The notes below the pieces were generated by a model, which saw nothing but the letters and a program-made list of their open reading frames with translations, searched no databases and was not told the origin of the DNA. From positions 1-49,290 of the forward strand of contig CAJXJZ010000010.1 of the NCBI GenBank assembly GCA_913055745.1: DNA of 49,290 nt, written 5' to 3'. Shown piece by piece: positions 32,290 to 40,743 of this stretch. Position 1 is the stretch's first letter. Every line of letters begins with the position of its first letter. This DNA is from an uncultured bacterium (GTDB lineage: Bacteria; Hydrothermota; Hydrothermia; UBA1063; CAJXJZ01). The translations under genes were made by a program, and so were the position numbers.

Positions 32290-33612
32290 ATGAATATCAA
32301 TGATATAATGGAACTTATAAATAGCAAGAAGATAAGGACAGTAGATATAAGATTTTTTGATATATTTGGGAGGATGAAACATGTCATTGTTTCATCCTCG
32401 TATTTTTCAGAAGTCATGAAAATGGGAGTTGGTATAGATGGATCAAGTATTCCTGGTTTTGCTTCTATTTCTAATAGTGACATGAGGGTAAAGCCAGACC
32501 TTAATACCTGTTTTATAAATCCTTTATTTGATGATGTTTTGTCCGTAATAGGGGATGTGTATCTCTCGAAAAAGGATGAGGTTTTTGAAAAATATCCGAG
32601 ATATGTTTTAAAAAAGGCGCTTCTTTATGCAAGAAAAGAAAAAATTGCCGACGATTTCTTTGCATTCGGAGAACTTGAATTCTATCTTTTTAAGAATATA
32701 AGATTTGATGACCTTTCCTTCAACCTTGAATTGAGTGAAAACCTACCTATTGAGAAGGGTTATCACATAGCAGAACCTTATGATTTTCAATTTAAACTAA
32801 GAAACCATGTAGTGAATATTCTTGAAAACTTAGGTATAAAGGTAAAATATCATCATCATGAGGTTGGAACGAAAGGGCAACATGAGATAGAATTATCATT
32901 TGCACCCATTTTAAGTATGGCGGATTATGTGGAAATATCAAAATACATTATAAAAGAAGTTGCCAGAAGTTATGGTCTTTATGCCACCTTTATGCCAAAG
33001 CCTATTGCTGCTGAGCCAGGTTCAGGTCTTCACTTCCATTTGTATCCTGTCAAAGATGGAAAGCATCTATTCTCTTTTGAAAAAGACAATTTAAATAATA
33101 TAACGAAGTACTTTATTGGTGGTATTCTTAAGCATTCAAAAAGCCTCTGTGCATTCACTAATCCATCAACAAATTCTTATAAGAGACTTATGTCTGGTTT
33201 TGAGGCACCATCATCCATAAACTATTCTATTGCAAACAGATCAAGTGCTATAAGAATTCCAGGATACAGAGACGAAAGGCATTTAGATATTGAATATAGA
33301 CCACCAGATGCCACTATGAACACATATTTTGGTCTTGCTGCAATATTGATGGCTGGTATTGATGGGATAAAAAATAGTATAGATCCGGGTTTGCCAGCAC
33401 GCTCAAATGCGTATGAGAATAAGGATGAATTTGAGAGGCTACCTGCATCTTTATGTGATGCACTATCCTCTCTCGAGAATGATTATGGGTATCTTTTAGA
33501 AGGTGGTGCTTTCACAGAGGAACTTATAAGAGAGTGGATCGCTCTTAAAAGAGAAGAGTGCCAGAGGGTGAATTTAATGCCTTCTCCTTTGGAGTTTAGA
33601 TTGTACTTTTAA
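32290..33612 (+). CDS. glnA: type I glutamine synthetase (divergent)
   Basis: A 440-residue enzyme forming glutamine from glutamate, ammonia and ATP. Present are the Asp50-type loop (GIDGSSIPGF), the metal ligands in FGELEFYLF and EVGTKGQHEIEL, GSGLHFHL with the metal-binding His, NPSTNSYKRL and NRSSAIRIPG. Divergent points: the usual (R)(I/L/V)ExR segment reads LDIEYR, with Asp replacing the arginine, and the usual NPY reads NTY. The adenylylation tyrosine loop of GSI-beta is missing and the length fits the alpha group. No P-II or regulator gene is nearby. A ligase for another amine is possible. Confidence 0.85.
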   Translation: MNINDIMELINSKKIRTVDIRFFDIFGRMKHVIVSSSYFSEVMKMGVGIDGSSIPGFASISNSDMRVKPDLNTCFINPLFDDVLSVIGDVYLSKKDEVFEKYPRYVLKKALLYARKEKIADDFFAFGELEFYLFKNIRFDDLSFNLELSENLPIEKGYHIAEPYDFQFKLRNHVVNILENLGIKVKYHHHEVGTKGQHEIELSFAPILSMADYVEISKYIIKEVARSYGLYATFMPKPIAAEPGSGLHFHLYPVKDGKHLFSFEKDNLNNITKYFIGGILKHSKSLCAFTNPSTNSYKRLMSGFEAPSSINYSIANRSSAIRIPGYRDERHLDIEYRPPDATMNTYFGLAAILMAGIDGIKNSIDPGLPARSNAYENKDEFERLPASLCDALSSLENDYGYLLEGGAFTEELIREWIALKREECQRVNLMPSPLEFRLYF

Positions 33613-33614
33613 TT

Positions 33615-33642
33615 TTGACGTCCGTTTTTTTTGTGTTATAAT
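33615..33642 (+). promoter_or_regulatory. promoter for rpmA
   Basis: TTGACG (33615-33620), 16 bases, TATAAT (33637-33642), then CAAGGAGGA before the rpmA ATG. It begins right after the glnA stop. Confidence 0.75.
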
Positions 33643-33665
33643 ATTATGGCACAAGGAGGAATGAT

Positions 33666-33923
33666 ATGGCACATAAAAAAGGAATGGGTTCAACAAGAAA
33701 TGGCAGAGACTCTATTTCTAAGAGGCTTGGTGTCAAAAAGTATGCTGGTCAAATTGTAAAGTCTGGAAATATAATAGTCAGACAGAGAGGAACACATTTC
33801 CATCCTGGGTATAATGTTAAAAGGGGTGGAGATGATACACTCTTTGCCATGAAAGATGGTAAGGTGGTGTTTGAGAAGCGGAAAAATAGGATATATGTAT
33901 CTGTTTATCCCCTGAATGCGTAA
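33666..33923 (+). CDS. rpmA: 50S ribosomal protein bL27
   Basis: An 85-residue L27 with [39 protein letters not shown] and a basic C-terminus. The Gly-rich N-terminus reaches the peptidyl-transferase centre. It is unusual in having its own promoter and no rplU (bL21) or obg beside it. Its last codons overlap the start of a lipoprotein gene. Confidence 0.96.
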   Translation: MAHKKGMGSTRNGRDSISKRLGVKKYAGQIVKSGNIIVRQRGTHFHPGYNVKRGGDDTLFAMKDGKVVFEKRKNRIYVSVYPLNA

Positions 33924-34440
33924 TTTCATTCGGGGGATACCTTTTTTTCTTTTTATAATCCTCTCGTGTAAGGTATATAATCCTTTTAATTTCCCCAGAG
34001 CTAGTGAAACATCTTCTATTGATACACCCTTAGATGTTGTCTATACTCTAAAACATGCATATGTATCAGAGGACCTTAATCTTTATTTATCCTGCCTTTA
34101 TAGAGATTCTTTCAGGTTTTATTTTAATCCCCAGGATACGGTTGTTCAGCATATATTAGAAGTAGATCTTGGTATAGATTCCCTTGTTTGGGGTTTTGAA
34201 GAGGAGAAAAAAGCCACAGAATCACTGTTTGAATTATCAAAGAGCATATATCTTGAATATCTTAATCCTACATGGTTCTATTCAGAGGATAGTTCTACAT
34301 TCTATTTTATGTCCAATTATTACATGGTAGTAAGTACCCAGAATAGAGAAACTGAGATAGCACAAGGGAGATTGCTTTTTTTATTAAGAGAAATAGATAA
34401 GAGGTGGTACATTGTACGCTGGGAAGATTACCCAATTTAA
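33916..34440 (+). CDS. small lipoprotein, unknown function, possible NTF2-like fold
   Basis: A 174-residue lipoprotein: [24 protein letters not shown] gives the lipobox ILSC. The mature part ([33 protein letters not shown] ending [10 protein letters not shown]) looks like a small cone-shaped NTF2/SnoaL-type fold, by pattern only. The start overlaps the end of rpmA by 8 bases with no independent ribosome binding site, so expression probably depends on L27 translation. Confidence 0.6.
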   Translation: MRNFIRGIPFFLFIILSCKVYNPFNFPRASETSSIDTPLDVVYTLKHAYVSEDLNLYLSCLYRDSFRFYFNPQDTVVQHILEVDLGIDSLVWGFEEEKKATESLFELSKSIYLEYLNPTWFYSEDSSTFYFMSNYYMVVSTQNRETEIAQGRLLFLLREIDKRWYIVRWEDYPI

Positions 34441-34447
34441 TTAAGTT

Positions 34448-34476
34448 TTGTCTTTACATACACAACAACTTATAAT
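34448..34476 (+). promoter_or_regulatory. promoter for the rpsF operon
   Basis: TTGTCT (34448-34453), 17 bases, TATAAT (34471-34476). Same form as the promoter at 16226. Confidence 0.75.
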
Positions 34477-34482
34477 TATATA

Positions 34483-34530
34483 CTGAACCGGACCAAAAGG
34501 TCCCCCTAAAACAAACAGGGTCCAAGGAGG
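34483..34530 (+). promoter_or_regulatory. structured rpsF leader, candidate S6:S18 autoregulatory site
   Basis: The leader holds a CCG followed by the hairpin GGACC-AAAA-GGTCC (34490-34503) and then GGGTCC (34518-34523) directly before the AAGGAGG ribosome binding site. GGACC could pair with either GGTCC copy, so the site could be exposed or masked. In other bacteria an S6:S18 complex binds a CCG-containing hairpin in this leader; that this is the same element is an inference. Confidence 0.5.
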
Positions 34531-34536
34531 TGTAAT

Positions 34537-34824
34537 ATGAAAAAACGTAAGTATGAGATGATGATAATCCTGAATCCTGACATAGAGGATCAGGAAAGGG
34601 AGGATATACTCAATCTGGTAAAAGAAAAGGTTGAAGAAGATGGAACCGTAGAAAACATAGACCAATGGGGTAAAAGAGAAATGGCGTACGAGATACAGCA
34701 TCACAAAGAGGCATACTATTATGTGTTGAACTTTGAGACAACGCCGGAGATTGCAGATAATCTAAAACAGATGCTGAATCTTAGGAAAAAAGAAATACTT
34801 AGATATATGGTTATAAGGAAATAA
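34537..34824 (+). CDS. rpsF: 30S ribosomal protein bS6
   Basis: A 95-residue S6 (RKYEMMIILNPDI, WGKREMAYEIQHHKEAYYYVLNF) that binds S18 and 16S rRNA. The C-terminus is short, ending soon after ILRYMVIRK, without the acidic tail of E. coli S6. It heads the conserved rpsF-ssb-rpsR-rplI order. Confidence 0.97.
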   Translation: MKKRKYEMMIILNPDIEDQEREDILNLVKEKVEEDGTVENIDQWGKREMAYEIQHHKEAYYYVLNFETTPEIADNLKQMLNLRKKEILRYMVIRK

Positions 34825-34829
34825 GAATC

Positions 34830-35255
34830 ATGACTGATATTAAACTACCTAATCTGAATATAGCCATTTTGTCAGGGAGGCTTGTAAGGGAGCCAGAACT
34901 TAGATATACACAACAAGGTAAGCCTGTTACAAAGTTCAGGCTTGCCACAGACAGGAACTATAAAGATTCAATGGGCAACTGGCAAAAAGAGACACTTTTT
35001 ATTGATATAACTACATGGGGACAACTTGCAGAAAGGGTGCATTCACAATTAAGGAAAGGGAGTCCTGTAATAGTTCAGGGATACTTGAGAATGAGAGAAT
35101 GGACAACCCAGGACAATCAGAAGAGGCAGGTCATAGAGATCGTAGCAAGAAGTGTTCAATTTTTAGAAAAACAGGGCTCTTTAAATGATGCAATAAATGA
35201 GAATCTTGATGAAGAGCCACCGGAAGACACACTTCCGGATGATGTAAACTTTTAA
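34830..35255 (+). CDS. ssb: single-stranded DNA-binding protein
   Basis: A 141-residue SSB with an OB fold ([34 protein letters not shown]) and an acidic C-terminal tail ending DDVNF instead of the usual DDDIPF; the tail recruits repair and replication partners, so the Asn for Pro change is notable but the terminal Phe is kept. Normal operon position between rpsF and rpsR. Confidence 0.95.
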   Translation: MTDIKLPNLNIAILSGRLVREPELRYTQQGKPVTKFRLATDRNYKDSMGNWQKETLFIDITTWGQLAERVHSQLRKGSPVIVQGYLRMREWTTQDNQKRQVIEIVARSVQFLEKQGSLNDAINENLDEEPPEDTLPDDVNF

Positions 35256-35269
35256 AAGGAGGTTTTAAG

Positions 35270-35488
35270 ATGAAAAGGCGTAATTCATGTGAATTTTGTG
35301 CAAGGGGTATTAAGGAAATAGACTACAAAGATGTTGAGACCCTTCGTAAATATATGACCAGAAGGGGTAAGATCTTACCAAGACGTTCTACAGGAACATG
35401 TGCATATCACCAGAGACAGCTGTCCCGTGCCATTAAGAGAGCAAGACAGATGGCGTTATTACCGTATGTTGAAGAATATTATCTATAA
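35270..35488 (+). CDS. rpsR: 30S ribosomal protein bS18
   Basis: A 72-residue S18 ([40 protein letters not shown]). C7, C10, C44-region (TGTCAYH) and the following His give a likely zinc site, the C+ form of this protein. AAAAGGAGG precedes the ATG. Partner of S6 in the platform. Confidence 0.97.
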   Translation: MKRRNSCEFCARGIKEIDYKDVETLRKYMTRRGKILPRRSTGTCAYHQRQLSRAIKRARQMALLPYVEEYYL

Positions 35489-35503
35489 TGAGGGGGAGAT
35501 AGG

Positions 35504-35953
35504 ATGAAGGTAATACTCTTAAAAGATGTTGAAAATGTTGGTAAAATGGGGGATATTAAAGAAGTTAAAGACGGATTTGCAAGAAATTATCTTTTGCCCA
35601 AGGGTTTTGCCTTAGAGGCCACTCGCTCTAATCTCAGGACATTTAAAGTGCTTCAGGAACAACAGAAAAACAAGAGAGAAAAGGAGAAGAACAGGGCTCT
35701 TAAGTTAAAGGAAAAGATTGAGAAGTTTAAACTAAAAATAAAAGCAAAATCTGGTGAAGAGGGCAAACTTTTTGGTGCTATAAGTTCTATTGACATTTTA
35801 AACGGTCTTAAAGAGCAGGGCATTGAAGTGAAAAAAGGCATGATTCATATGGAAGATGCCATAAGGTCACTGGGTGTGCACGAGGTTGAAATGAGACTCC
35901 ATCCTGAAGTGAAAGCCATATTGAAGGTAGAGGTTGTTCCTGAAAGTGAATGA
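35504..35953 (+). CDS. rplI: 50S ribosomal protein bL9
   Basis: A 149-residue L9: N-terminal MKVILLKDVENVGKMGDIKEVKDGFARNYL-type domain, a long lysine-rich connecting helix (about residues 45-75), and a C-terminal domain (GKLFGAISSIDI, EVEMRLHPEV). Full length. Its last bases overlap the start of the next gene. Confidence 0.97.
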   Translation: MKVILLKDVENVGKMGDIKEVKDGFARNYLLPKGFALEATRSNLRTFKVLQEQQKNKREKEKNRALKLKEKIEKFKLKIKAKSGEEGKLFGAISSIDILNGLKEQGIEVKKGMIHMEDAIRSLGVHEVEMRLHPEVKAILKVEVVPESE

Positions 35954-36359
35954 TTTAGTACCAGTTGTTGTTGAAAAGGTAGTTATAGATGAGAATATAG
36001 GTGGCCCATTTGTACTTTTAAAAGATAAAAATGGGGAGGTTTACCTCCCCATTTCAATAGGATATGCAGAGGCACAGTCCATTTTTTTTGCTATTGAGGG
36101 TGTTAATGTACCACGCCCTATAACACATGACCTTATAGTAAATCTATTAAAAGCCTTTGATGCACAACTTGATAGGGTAGTTGTAAATGATCTTAAAAAT
36201 AATACATTTTATGCAAGAATTGTCATGCGAAAGGAAAATGTACTATATTCCATAGATGCACGACCATCTGATTCTATTGCAATTGCACTACGTACTGGAG
36301 CTTCTATTTTTGTATCAAAAAAGGTGATGGATGAAGCAGGGCAATACAATTTGATTTGA
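35946..36359 (+). CDS. bifunctional nuclease-family (BFN/DUF151) protein
   Basis: About 137 residues. Family marks: VEKVVIDENIGGPFVLLKD, LPISIGYAEAQSIFFAIEG, RPITHDLIVNLL and DARPSDSIAIALRTGASIFV. BFN proteins have been assigned DNase/RNase activity in plants; in bacteria the role is unclear. The GTG at 35946 was chosen because it gives the usual N-terminal length and lies a suitable distance from AGAGG; a TTG at 35934 is also open. It overlaps rplI by 8 bases and pyrD by one. Confidence 0.85.
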   Translation: MNDLVPVVVEKVVIDENIGGPFVLLKDKNGEVYLPISIGYAEAQSIFFAIEGVNVPRPITHDLIVNLLKAFDAQLDRVVVNDLKNNTFYARIVMRKENVLYSIDARPSDSIAIALRTGASIFVSKKVMDEAGQYNLI

Positions 36360-37261
36360 TGTTAAAGGTAATATTAAATGGTCTTGAATTCAAGAACCCA
36401 ATACTTACGGCAGCAGGAACTTTTGGAAAAGGATATGAACTTGCACACAGTTATGACCTATCAAAATTAGGTGGGATTATACCCAAAACATTAACGCTAA
36501 AAAAAAAGAATGGCAATCCATTCCCACGGCTTTCAGAGGTTCCCTGTGGTCTTATAAATTCTATAGGCCTTGAGAATGAAGGCATAGAGCATTTTTTAAA
36601 TGAAACATATCCCATCTTAAAAAAACTTCCTACAAAAATAATTGTAAGTATATCAGGCGAGAGCATAGAGGAGTTTGCAGAACTTTTAAGCACACTTAAC
36701 AGAGAAACCGATATAGATGTCTTTGAGATTAATCTCTCCTGTCCAAATGTTGAAAGAGGAGGAGAGGAGTTTTCTCTTAATGTAGATATTCTTTCTTCTC
36801 TACTTTTAAAATTAAGAAGAATGACTGATAGGGTGTTGTGGGCTAAACTACCTCCAGATGTTTATGGTATAGTGCGGAAAGTGGAGGTAGTAAAGAGCGT
36901 AGGTATAGATGCAGTTGTTTTGTGTAATACCTACAAAAGTACATATATTGATGTAAATAAAATGTCTTATTCTATTGCAGCCGGGCAGGGAGGACTTTCA
37001 GGGCCTGCGATACTTCCTATAACACTTTACATAGTGAGAGAGGTAAAAAAAACATTTCCTGATTTGCCCATTATTGCCTCAGGTGGTGTGTTTTCCACGG
37101 AAGATGTTATAAGATATATACTTGTGGGAGCACATCTTGTGGAAATAGGCACAATGAATTTCATTAAACCTGATGAAGTATTTAAGATCCCATTCGGTAT
37201 TGAGAAGTATCTAAAAGAGAAGGAAAAAAGTCTTGATGAAATAAGGGGGTATCTACTTTAA
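36359..37261 (+). CDS. pyrD: dihydroorotate dehydrogenase, class 1B catalytic subunit
   Basis: A 300-residue FMN enzyme of pyrimidine synthesis. NPILTAAGTFGKGYEL, GLINSIGLENEGIE and FEINLSCPNVERGGEEF, which carries the catalytic Cys of class 1 enzymes, are typical, as are GGLSGPAILPITL and the FMN phosphate loop ASGGVFSTEDVIRYI. Class 1B usually needs the Fe-S/FAD subunit PyrK, which is not seen here. The ATG at 36359 overlaps the upstream TGA (TGATG), and TAATG couples it to the large ATPase gene downstream. Confidence 0.9.
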   Translation: MLKVILNGLEFKNPILTAAGTFGKGYELAHSYDLSKLGGIIPKTLTLKKKNGNPFPRLSEVPCGLINSIGLENEGIEHFLNETYPILKKLPTKIIVSISGESIEEFAELLSTLNRETDIDVFEINLSCPNVERGGEEFSLNVDILSSLLLKLRRMTDRVLWAKLPPDVYGIVRKVEVVKSVGIDAVVLCNTYKSTYIDVNKMSYSIAAGQGGLSGPAILPITLYIVREVKKTFPDLPIIASGGVFSTEDVIRYILVGAHLVEIGTMNFIKPDEVFKIPFGIEKYLKEKEKSLDEIRGYLL

Positions 37262-40260
37262 TGAAAGAAGTGGATTTTAACTTTTTTCCAAGTTCTATAA
37301 TGAGGAAACTTCTTGCTCTTAAAGAGGATGGTATATCTCAGGATATTGATATTTTCCCTGTTTTGTTGTTTGTCAATTTAAATACAGAGAGAAACTTTAC
37401 ATACGAAAGTATGTTAAAAGTTTTAAAAGACCTTGGTTTTCCTTTTGAAGCAGAAGTTCTTGACCTATATCCAGACTTTGTGGTGATGTGCTTTGACATC
37501 TTTAGAGACTATGGTGATGAAATACAAAAAGCATTAATCCTTGCAAAACAACTTGTAAATTTAGAGTTTGTTAAAAATGTCTTTATTACAAAAAAACGCG
37601 GTTTCTTCCGATATATAAATATAAAAGATCAAGAGTTTATCCTTATAGATGCTGGAGCATACACAGAATATCACCACAGAAAATCTCAAATACAAGAAAA
37701 AGGCATTTTTATTGACGAAAATGTATACTATGAACTTTATCATAATGTTAAAGTAAAGCCTATAACGGATATGGTGTTAAAGGTGGAATCAGAGAGGGAA
37801 TATTTTATTCCATATTTGAGGCCCGGTTTTTGGGGCAAAAATCCATTAATGGGTATAGGGGAGAGGAAGATAATAGTCATAAGAGGGGATAAGGGAACAG
37901 GAAAGACACGTATTTCGCTTGAGTTTTTAAGGAATGGGAATTTTGAGCGAATAGCCTATGTTAAACTATCACCTTATTTAAGATATATGCCCTATTCTGG
38001 GATTGATGAACTTGCACGCTCTATGGAATTTTATAAGACCAATAGTGGCAAGTCTTCCCTTGATTTTGTAAAAGATTTACTCACTGAGGATATTAGAACT
38101 TGTATATTTTTTGAGGATGCAGAGTATATTGACCCAGATAGCAAGAAATTCTTAGAAGAATTAATACCACTTACACCTTCCCATACGATATTCCTATTTG
38201 AAGGAGGAGGAAAATGGGATGATGAAACTACATTGCAAATAGATGGGTACGTTCACTCTACGGGAATTTCAATCCTTAAGTCGCTTTCTGGGGGGCGTAG
38301 GCCTGATAAAACCATCTTGGAAATGATGAACAGTGTGGACAATATAGATTATCAATTTATTTATGATTTTTTTACCATATTTTCTTTAAAAAAGTATTTC
38401 ATTTTTGGGGAGGATACCTTTTATCTAAGTCCCGCAGCCCATACCCTAAAAGTGCAGTTTTCAAGGGATATAGTGTACAAGATTTTATTTGATGTTTTAA
38501 AAGAGTCTGAGAAAGATGAACTTTTAAAAATTTCTCTTATGCAGAATCGTGTTATATTGAATGAGCACAGTTACAAAAAACTTTCAAGGCTTATAAGGCA
38601 TGGCATTGTTGGCATTCACGGAAATCATCTTATACTTTACTCAAAAGAAATTGCGAAGCGTTTTTTAAGTAGTGGGTTTAGAGATAAAATACTTGCATTT
38701 CTTGAAAACGAAGTTTCTGATACAGACCTTCTCCTTAGGGGATATGTTTTAAGCATTATAGGAGAAAAGAGGAGTGCCTTTAGGGTATTTAAGAAGTATC
38801 TTAAAACGATTGGTGATGGCTATGAGACCAAAAAACTCATATTACATACACTTTTGGACTTTGAGCCCACTGAAGTAGAAAAGGTTGAGTTGCTTATGGC
38901 CCTTTACAATACAGAGAAAGAAACAGAGAGTTACAACAGTGCATTATTACATCTGAAGAATGCCTTAAAGTCTGCCAAATCAATTGGAGATAAAAAGATT
39001 ATAGCACAAGTGCTCTATGCCCTTGGAAAGCACAACACAGAGATAGGACAAAATGGTGCAGCGATTATGAATTTCAAAGATGCACATAAGTTTGCAAAAG
39101 ATGCGCAGGACAAAGATATCTATTTTTCTATATTAATAGAACTCTTAGAGTTTTATAGAAAAAGAGAGGATATTAGCAAACTTGACGAAATATTGCAAGA
39201 ATTTGAGAGCGCTTTAGGTGATAATCAGGATTATCGTCCACAGATGTGGTACTACAAAGGCGTGTACTATCTTATGAAAGAGAACCTAAATAAAGCGCAT
39301 GAGGCACTCCTGGATGCGTATAATACAGCCAAGAATATTGGACAGGATACATTAACCTCATACATTCTTTCATCTTTGGCAAGATGCGAGTTTATGCTCG
39401 GCCAGTATAGGATTGCTGAAAAATATGCGGAGGATGCTATATCTTTAAATCCTGCAAATATGGAAGCTCATTTAATATTTTCAAGGACAAAATTTGTAGA
39501 TCGTAAGGTAGAAGAGGCCTGTAAAATACTAAAAGAAATCCCTAAAAGTGATAAAGAGGGGAAAGAAGTTATCCTTGACTTTTCAGCATTATGTGCATAC
39601 AAGGGAAAGTATAAAGATGCTATTAAGAAACTTGATGAATTGTTAGAAAAAATCAAAAAATTAGCAATGCATAACATATTAAAGAGAAAGGCTCGGTATC
39701 TATTACGGTTGGGACTATATGCAGAGGCATATAAGATTGTAAATGATATGAAAGATGAAGAATTAAACGCTGAGTTTAATATGTTTTTATTAGGGAGTGC
39801 TTATAATCCAGAAAACGTTACACCATATCTTAAGTATGTTGCTGCCTTCACTTCAGGCTTAAAAAGAGAACAACTTGACACTTCAGTTATAAATAATTAT
39901 GATTATATAGATGCTGAGTGTATGTTAGAATTTGGAAGGGCGGTTAAGGCACTCCTGGACGGGAATTTGAATATTGCTTATCAAATTAAGGAGAAGATGA
40001 AAAATATGTATTTTAAGGCATCCTTGGATATAAATATAGCAAAGTATATAAGTGATCGTGGGGGGGATAGCAACAATTACTTTAGAGAAGCAGGTGAAAT
40101 CGCAGAAAAAGAGGGATACCTTGAGGTACTTATGTGGCTTTATTTAATCTTGGGTAAGAAAGATAAGGCTAAAGTCTTTTTTGATAGGATGTTTGAGGGG
40201 AATGAAGAGTTAAAAGACAAATATATTAAAGTGAGAGAACATATCTTTGGGAAAATGTAA
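37261..40260 (+). CDS. degenerate class III cyclase-like domain fused to AAA/STAND ATPase and TPR array
   Basis: A 999-residue protein. Residues ~30-185 follow the class III nucleotidyl cyclase pattern (FPVLLFVNL, LDLYPDFVVMCFDIFRDY, then EFILIDAGAYTEYHHRKSQI and KGIFIDENVYYELYHNV), but the first metal Asp aligns with N39 and the transition-state Asn with T135; D72 and R140 remain. NTPase: Walker A GDKGTGKT (209-216) and the Walker B-like CIFFEDAEYID. From ~560 to the end are TPR-like repeats (YNSALLHLKNALKSAKSIG, LNKAHEALLDAYNTAKNIG). Same plan as the protein at 3656. It is probably a signalling scaffold without cyclase activity. Coupled to pyrD by TAATG; a cNMP-binding gene follows in 14 bases. 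Confidence 0.78.
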   Translation: MKEVDFNFFPSSIMRKLLALKEDGISQDIDIFPVLLFVNLNTERNFTYESMLKVLKDLGFPFEAEVLDLYPDFVVMCFDIFRDYGDEIQKALILAKQLVNLEFVKNVFITKKRGFFRYINIKDQEFILIDAGAYTEYHHRKSQIQEKGIFIDENVYYELYHNVKVKPITDMVLKVESEREYFIPYLRPGFWGKNPLMGIGERKIIVIRGDKGTGKTRISLEFLRNGNFERIAYVKLSPYLRYMPYSGIDELARSMEFYKTNSGKSSLDFVKDLLTEDIRTCIFFEDAEYIDPDSKKFLEELIPLTPSHTIFLFEGGGKWDDETTLQIDGYVHSTGISILKSLSGGRRPDKTILEMMNSVDNIDYQFIYDFFTIFSLKKYFIFGEDTFYLSPAAHTLKVQFSRDIVYKILFDVLKESEKDELLKISLMQNRVILNEHSYKKLSRLIRHGIVGIHGNHLILYSKEIAKRFLSSGFRDKILAFLENEVSDTDLLLRGYVLSIIGEKRSAFRVFKKYLKTIGDGYETKKLILHTLLDFEPTEVEKVELLMALYNTEKETESYNSALLHLKNALKSAKSIGDKKIIAQVLYALGKHNTEIGQNGAAIMNFKDAHKFAKDAQDKDIYFSILIELLEFYRKREDISKLDEILQEFESALGDNQDYRPQMWYYKGVYYLMKENLNKAHEALLDAYNTAKNIGQDTLTSYILSSLARCEFMLGQYRIAEKYAEDAISLNPANMEAHLIFSRTKFVDRKVEEACKILKEIPKSDKEGKEVILDFSALCAYKGKYKDAIKKLDELLEKIKKLAMHNILKRKARYLLRLGLYAEAYKIVNDMKDEELNAEFNMFLLGSAYNPENVTPYLKYVAAFTSGLKREQLDTSVINNYDYIDAECMLEFGRAVKALLDGNLNIAYQIKEKMKNMYFKASLDINIAKYISDRGGDSNNYFREAGEIAEKEGYLEVLMWLYLILGKKDKAKVFFDRMFEGNEELKDKYIKVREHIFGKM

Positions 40261-40274
40261 ATGGAGGTATTGGT

Positions 40275-40742
40275 ATGATGGATTTTTTTAAGGAAGTGCC
40301 TCTCCTTAGGCATATGGATGAGGATAGGCTCAGAGAAATTGCCAAAAGAGCCAAGGTTAGAAACTTCAATGAAAAGGATGTTATTATCAGACAGGGAGAA
40401 AACAGTGATAAGTTTTTCATTGTAAAAGATGGAGTAGTGGGAATAGTGCTTGAAGTGAACAAAGAAAGTGAAGAGGTGATGGGTAATTTGAAGAAAAAGG
40501 GTGATTTTTTTGGTGAGATTGGCATAATCTACAACATTCCAAGAAGTGCTACTGTGATAGCCCTTACTCCGGTTAGTGTGTTTGAATTTTCAGATAGCGA
40601 TTTTATGGAACTTATATTCTCCGATGAAGAGGCAAGGAAGCTCTTACAGGCGTCTGCAGAGACAAGACTTTTACAGGACGAGGAGGCACTTGAGAAGTAT
40701 AAAAAGACAATACTGGATGTAATATACAAATACAACATATAG
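40275..40742 (+). CDS. cyclic-nucleotide-binding (CAP-type) domain protein without DNA-binding domain
   Basis: A 155-residue protein: a CAP/CRP effector domain (LLRHMDEDRLREIAKRAKV, VIIRQGENSDKFFIVKDGVV, KGDFFGEIGIIYNIPRSATVIAL with the phosphate-binding-cassette FGE...PRSATV) followed by only a short helix (EALEKYKKTILDVIY). The PBC Arg and Glu are present, so nucleotide binding is possible. No HTH, so it is a sensor or adaptor. ATGGAGG precedes the start, 14 bases after the cyclase-like gene. Confidence 0.85.
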   Translation: MMDFFKEVPLLRHMDEDRLREIAKRAKVRNFNEKDVIIRQGENSDKFFIVKDGVVGIVLEVNKESEEVMGNLKKKGDFFGEIGIIYNIPRSATVIALTPVSVFEFSDSDFMELIFSDEEARKLLQASAETRLLQDEEALEKYKKTILDVIYKYNI

Positions 40743-40743
40743 G

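Noticed and set aside
37261-37820. An active adenylyl cyclase domain
   Set aside because: The fold pattern is visible, but the first metal-binding Asp and the transition-state Asn are replaced, so it is reported as degenerate.
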